Assembly (NCBI GenBank): GCA_034509755.1 | Contig: CM067552.1 | Location: 10,945,001-11,009,000 of the forward strand | Direction: 5' to 3' | Length of the DNA: 64,000 nt | Origin: Anisodus tanguticus | Lineage: Eukaryota > Streptophyta > Magnoliopsida > Solanales > Solanaceae | Shown: piece after piece, positions 58,197-64,000 of the stretch | Layout: the number at the start of each line of letters is the position of its first letter | Position numbering within the stretch: the first letter of the stretch is position 1 | Program-made: the position numbers and the translations under genes | Notes under the pieces: model-generated | The model's input: only the letters and a program-made list of their open reading frames with translations | Database searches by the model: none | Told to the model about the DNA's origin: nothing

Positions 58197-61019
58197 TGTA
58201 ACGACCGTTCAGTCGTTTTGACTATTTTGCATATTTTCCCGAAAACACCCTTTTTCCCTAGCCTCTTATGATGATTTTGATGTGCGGAGATGGACGGCGT
58301 GATTCCCGAGACAATCGAATGAAAATGATGGAAGAAAATCTAAGCTTGAGTTTTGGAAGTGTTATGTTTGGGGAGTTTGACTAGGAGTTGGTGTTTGAGT
58401 AAATGCGTCCGAAATTAAATTCCGATGGTTCCATCAGCTCTGAAACATAATTTATGACTTAGGTAGACTGTTGAAATGGGTCTTGGGTGTTTTGAGAGAG
58501 TTTTGGGTAAGATTGTGAATATAGGAAAGTCTTTAAGTTTAGGAAATAAGCTTTAGTTGACTAAAGTCAACATTGAGGGCATTTGTGTTTTTTTCAAAAT
58601 TTCGTCGATTCCATCAAGTCCGGAATGTCGAATATGGTATAATCGAGTTTTGGTTCGGTTTTCGAGGCACTCGGGAGTATTTCAGGCGTTGAGTTGAGAT
58701 TCTAGGCTTTATGAGATTTCATAGGGGTTTTTATCAAACTTTTTGTTAAGATGACCTTGTATGACGATTTTGAGTGCGCGAGTGAGTTCGTAGCATGTTT
58801 TATAGCTAAGTTGCATATTTGGTTTGTATCCGGGAGGTTCCGAATGAGTCTCGGGGTTTCGAGGTGAAAGTGGGAAGAACTAGATTTTCATGATTTTCTG
58901 GTTTTGGTGTCCTTCTTTGTGTCCGCGAAGAAGGTATTGCGTTCACGAAGCTTAGGTGAATCAGGGTCTCGTGTTCATGAGCATGGGCCCGCTTTCGCAT
59001 AGGGTAGAAATGGATATGGGCCAAGTTGACTAACCATCGTGATCGCGATAGTCTGGCCACGTTTGTGTAGCTTTGGGCCGGGTCATCTCTTGCATTCGCG
59101 AGAAGGCGTCGCGTTCGCGAAAAGGCATCGCGTTCGCGAAGAGTAATTGACGTATGGGAAGATTTTAAAACCCCAAATCGGGATTTGATCCTAATTCACT
59201 AAAATGTCTTTTTGGCGCTCGACTTTAGAGAATTTTGGGAGATTTTGCAAGATACATCCTTGGGTAAGAATCTAACCCTCTTCTTATGATTATTTCATGG
59301 ATTAATATGTACTTCCATCCTAGAAATCATTATTTAAAGTTGAAAATTGGGTTTATGAACCCTAAATTGGAAATAGAGTTTTTATCTAATAATCATGGAT
59401 TGATGGTGGATTGAGTTGATAGTTGATACTTAGACTCAATAGATGATGGGTAAACTAATTTTGGAAGAAAATTTTCATTTTACCCTTTTTGGTTCAGAAT
59501 CCTATTTTGGGTAACCTTTTGGGTTCGTAATATTTTATATTGCAATGTAGGTATCATTAGCATCATTTGTTGATGTATAATCTGAATTTGACTAGATTTG
59601 CATCTTTCGGAGACTTTACGAAGGGGAAAGGATGTGTGGTGATATTTGGACTCCTAATAAACTGATTAAGAATGTGTAATAGTGATAATAAGAGGGTCCT
59701 GATAGTTGTGAAGTGTCAAGCACTCGTATTGGGTACCGGTGACATGTATGGGTATTTGTGTTTTCAATTACTTAGAAGAATGTCATACTTTGGGCACTAG
59801 CTGATAGTATAGTACGATCCTTTGGATCCGTGTTGGGGTATGAAACTTGTACTTTCCGTGTCATTATCATATGTCTATGTGCTATGTGATTGTGTGCCCT
59901 CATCATTCCCTTTATACTATTTTAATTGGAAAAGAAACTAAAGATCGAGTCTTTATTGAACATATGACAGAGTTAGAACCTGTGTGGCCTACATTTGCTT
60001 CTTATTGATGTGCATATAATGTTTATGCCTCACAAAGTATGAACCTGTGTGACTATAGACGAGTATAGGAGTTGTATGAATAGAACATGTATTGTGTGAG
60101 CCTGTTGTATGATTATACTTAGGTATTGTGTGTGAGCGTGAGTGGTATATGGACCTCACAAGTCCCTCATGGGCCACTATTTGTTCATGTTCGAACATGT
60201 GTATGCCGGTGAAGAGAAACGAAGGCCTTGCATTGCATATAATTCATCCATTCCTTGTTGCTTGAATGCCTAAACTGTGTAATTGCTCATTTTGCTATGC
60301 TACTTGACTATTTGTGATGTTCCTAAACAGTTAGAGGTTCTTACGCTTAGGCTTAAATCTTGGATTGGTTAGACTCGATTGATATGACTCGTGAATACCT
60401 TATTAGGGTTGAAGAACTAGATGTTATAACCTAGGATTAGACTCTTGGTTTGAGTGGATTTGAAGATTGTGTTATTGTAGCAAACTGATGGCGGTTAGTA
60501 TGGAAGTAATAATCAGTAGGTCAACCCTCGTCTCTGTTTAAGATAGGGTCGGTCAATGATGTTGCTGAGTACCCATTGTTTTTTATACTCACGCTACACT
60601 TGCTGCATCTTTTCATGTGCAGGGCCTATTTCTAGTTCTAGTGGAGTTCGAGACTATCCAGCTGTTATGGAGCTGGAGCTATTTCGAAGGATTTGGGGTG
60701 AGCTACATGGCAAATCTGTGGCACCGGATACTTCTTCCTTATTTCTTAATTATGTCTTCTCATTTTTGGATAATTATGTACTTAGGGATTGTATTCCGAA
60801 CCTGTAATTCTTAGATAGTTCTTGTACAAGTGACACCATACTTGGGAGTTTGTAATATTTTTGTATTATTTATACTATGAGACTTTTTAAGACTTAAATT
60901 GATTTACTTAATAATTTTTGCACTGTATTTCTCTATTTAATTTGAATCGAATGATTGTGGTTAGCTTACTGATCCTTGGGGTTGGTTCCATCACGACTCT
61001 GTGATTTTGGATCGTGACA
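58197..61019 (+). mobile_element. Gypsy (Tekay/Del-like) 5' LTR, 2.8 kb
   Basis: Starts TGTAACGACCGTTCAGTCG, ends GGATCGTGACA, then AATTGGTATTAGAGCG (61020-61035), a near match to the initiator-Met tRNA primer-binding site. Contains the CGCGTTCGCGAA word family at about 59095-59145 and the GGGTAAGAATCTAACCC block. These features and the great length match Del/Tekay chromovirus LTRs as I remember them. The 3' LTR is beyond the window. No gene inside; the short open frames are chance. Confidence 0.75.
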
Positions 61020-64000
61020 AATTGGTATTAGAGCGTTAGGTTCACTGGTCTCACAAGTATAAGAACAATGTCTAGTAAAGTATTATGGATCAGTACGGAG
61101 ACGTTTGTGCTTATCTTCGAGAGGCTATGAGACACTTAGGAAAAATTCCATTCTTTCAATCCTCATCGTGAGTATGTGATTCGGTTTAAGGTCTAAACTT
61201 CTTTGTTTCAATCTCACACTAATGGTGACGATACGTTCTCAGATTCGTACATGAGCGGTTAGATGTGATATCGCGTGGTACGGTAAGAGATGTGTCACCG
61301 TGATGAAGACGCGTGACCAGATTCAGATTACATCTATGGTTTGAATTTCAGTTGGGTGGATTTATGATTCAGACTCTTAGTTTGGTTGTGTTCCTGTGAA
61401 ATTAGAGTGATGGTGCAAACAAATGCATGATAGATAAGTTTCAGCAATTAGGGGATTGGAAGTCGATGAAGAGAATTAATGGTATAACAATTGATGGGAG
61501 GAGATTGGACGATTCTAAATGGTGCGATTAGCGAAATAACTTTGTGATAAGCATTGTGACTTTGAAGACTATGCCTAAGAGGTTTCATCATAACATAAAG
61601 ATTCTCGAGATGCAATAAAATGAGACATGTACTAATATTCTGAAGACAAAAGGAAAACCTGGATAAATCAGTTGTTTGAACAAAAGAAATAGTTGATGAG
61701 GCTATAAAGAGAAGTTTGGAAGACACGTAAGCATGATGGATGACCTTTTTGGGATAAGTTATAAGGGGTAGGACTTTGTATTGAAGGGCGCGTGAAGTTT
61801 CTTCGGCTACTTGACAAATCAGAGATGTAATAGAAGGAATTTGAATGGATCAGTTTCAGTTATATGACGAGCACAAGTGGTGGATGTGCTTGTCCGGCAA
61901 AAAGTTGCTATGGGAGATTGAAGCTTGTGGGAATAATCGAGTGTAGTATTTTAGTTATGTCTGTGGTTGCAGGTCCGCTTGATATTTCGGTATGTGGTGA
62001 TAAGAAATCGTTGCTGAAATCTGAGCTTATTAATTTTGTTTGAGACTACTCTGTCTATGAAGGGGAGGCTATAGGAACATGATTTGATCGATAAGGTCGA
62101 CCGCGTCGTAAGCTTTTGGTGGGAATCGGTAACTGACTAATGGGATGATTCTAGGGGTAGATGACTGTGCAGATTTAGCTACCTACAGAATTATCGGTTA
62201 CTACCCCTAAGTTGGGAGAAGAATGTGTGTATTGTATGTGTTTCTTAGGCTCGACAAATTTCTACGAGTATTAGTGGATGGTAACCAATTCAAGTTACGA
62301 AGTATCCTTCAAGCGATTAATTGAAGGTTAGCTTAGACAAGAAGCAGTGAACTCACCAAGGGACTTTCAAGTGCTTATACTAAGTTGGTAGACGCATGAA
62401 TCAAGATGGAAGGATGATGCATTATTAAGGAATTTTCAAAGAAACTATTACGATTTATTTGAGGACATCGGTAAGATTTCATGTGCATGAGTGGGGATCA
62501 CCCTACCGTTTATGGACTAGTTTGGCGGTGGTTTGAAGTATTACGGCGGCAATAATCAACTTTGTTTGTATGATCAGGTTTAGTTGGTACTTCGGGTAAA
62601 AGGCTTCGTGAAAAATGGTATGTATGGTTGCGGCTGGTTTAGACAAGTGCCCAGTTAAAGGTTCGAGTGAGATAAGGAAAACTTTCAGATGCTCCAAATT
62701 GTGGTTTACTATTATTACCCTGATTGGAGTAGCTATTTTTAAAGATGTGCGATACTTTGATTCATCCCACAAGTGGATTTTAGTGATTTCGATTGATAAT
62801 CATAGAAGTGTTTTGAATGGAATATGGTAGGTAAATAATTAAGCGAAAGGCATCTCCCTATTGGCTTCAGAGGATTAATTTTCGTAAGATGTGAATTTGA
62901 AGGAGCGTAACTACCTGAAACATGTACAGGTCTTGGTGACATTGTATTACATCTTTCAGATGGGGTGAGATAGTGATAAGAGTGGTTGAGGAATAAATCT
63001 ACGGCTAATATCACTTGGTGTATGGCAAGGGCCATCAGGACTTTGCGATTGATGATTGGAGGAGGTAACTTGTGCAGTACCAAGATGGGTAATTTCATGG
63101 CATCCTTGAGTGGACGAACTAGAGTTGGTTGATATGAAGAAGTATCTATGGCTGGAGAGTTGGAGTCATATTTTCGAGGTGAGACTATGTCTGTGGTAGT
63201 AGACTGTGTCAAGGTGTTGATGGTTAGATAGTGTGGTTGAGTATGTCAAATGCGAATGACGTAAGAGTATTTGTTCATGGTAAGGCACATGGATTGTAAG
63301 GTTTGATACTCTTGGATTGGTTAAAGGTGTAATAAGGTATTATACTCAGAGATTTTATGGTTATGAATGGTAAAGTATGGGGCCATAGGACTTATGTTGG
63401 AGTGTTGAGTTGATGAATGAGTTTATTGAAAGTATAAGGAAGAGAGTTCGATGTGATCATATTCCCTAAAGATTTAAAGTCATAAGGTATAGTTCATTAG
63501 TACTTGGTTGATGATTTGGGAAAACTTCAGTTTTAAAGTTGGGAGCGACAACACAAGGTTGGGTATTCAAGAACAACAAATCAGAATAGGTCACCGCAGA
63601 ATTATGAAAGGCTTACCTTCTATTTTATAAAGGTTCAGAAATAGTTCGGATGATTGTTGATGATATTTAGGGAATGGTGCATTTTTACCGGATCAAATCC
63701 TTTCATTTAAAGCCGAGTGGCATATGGTCATATTACCGAGAGTGATTTATGGTTACTCTAGTAACCCACTTCTGGAGGATTTATGAGTTTTTGGTTCGAA
63801 GTATAGGTACAACGTATTTACAGAGTGTTATTGGAGTTTACAAGAAGGTTTGAAACTATTTTTGTTGATGGTAGCTAAACATAATGTTCTAATGGTCCAT
63901 CTGGTTAATTGGTGATGTTTTGGAGGAGGTACAAATATATCTGATAAGTTTTTGGAGTGATAGGTTGATTCTTACAAGTTGACACGATAAGATAGTCAAC
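61020..64000 (+). mobile_element. Internal region of the gypsy element, non-coding as far as seen
   Basis: Begins with the primer-binding site and GTTCACTGGTCTCACAAGTA, then GTACGGAGACGTTTGTGCTT, text common just inside Tekay-type LTRs. After that no gag zinc knuckle, protease, RT or integrase motif could be read in 2.9 kb; all plus-strand frames are closed every few dozen codons. Either a large non-autonomous derivative or a heavily decayed copy, running off the right edge. Confidence 0.5.

Noticed and set aside
62503..63212. Minus-strand frames of 89 and 157 codons in the gypsy internal region
   Set aside because: Low-complexity, opposite to the element's direction, no retroelement or host motif readable.

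Overview
This is a stretch of plant nuclear genome, almost certainly a eudicot and most likely Solanaceae (tobacco, tomato or pepper group). The evidence is three intron-containing plant genes, AT-rich intergenic DNA, and repeats I know from Solanaceae: an Au-type SINE, a TRIM with LTRs that open TGTTAAGAGTCCCACATCGG, hAT and Tourist MITEs, and a Tekay/Del-like LTR with repeated CGCGTTCGCGAA-type motifs. All calls come from reading the sequence by eye, and no database search was run.

Genes. (1) 53-3776 (+): the 3' two-thirds of an auxin response factor of the ARF5/MONOPTEROS type. It has seven exons in the window, whose lengths sum to an intact frame. (2) 16449-18858 (-): a CW zinc-finger plus methyl-CpG-binding-domain (MBD) protein with four coding exons, 337 codons plus stop. 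A long presumed 5' leader region runs to about 24300. (3) 41174-47659 (+): a 72-residue mitochondrial complex I accessory subunit (NDUFB4-like in plants), two coding exons split by a 6.3 kb phase-0 intron. The three genes are not functionally linked.

Between and inside the genes lies a layered set of mobile elements. 4.6-16 kb: a Tourist-like MITE, a 1.5 kb LTR inserted in the RT domain of a minus-strand copia, a gypsy LTR fragment, a copia fragment holding a complete 342-bp TRIM (TSD GTTAG), and a pogo-like DNA transposon with a broken transposase. 24-29 kb: a 340-bp chloroplast insertion (rrn16-trnI spacer plus the 5' exon of trnI-GAU), an LTR-like stretch and a 230-bp CACTA MITE. 32.9-40.3 kb: a composite TRIM/gag element bounded by TSD CATAG, then a nearly complete but decayed copia on the minus strand. 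41-48 kb: the complex I intron, loaded with a segmental duplication, SINEs, a LINE fragment interrupted by a hAT MITE, and another hAT MITE of the family seen in the MBD gene. 48.4-51 kb: 21 copies of a 76-bp tandem unit, split by 1 kb of unrelated DNA that may be mitochondrial. 53.1-57.1 kb: a non-autonomous Helitron with a truncated copia nested in it. 58.2 kb to the end: a 2.8 kb gypsy LTR, its primer-binding site, and internal DNA without recognisable gag/pol.

I found no undescribed multi-gene system. The most unusual objects are the composite TRIM/gag element with three LTR copies, the split 76-bp array whose units carry splice-like borders, and the duplicated exon/intron segment in which one copy carries a SINE and its sister copy shows the empty site.
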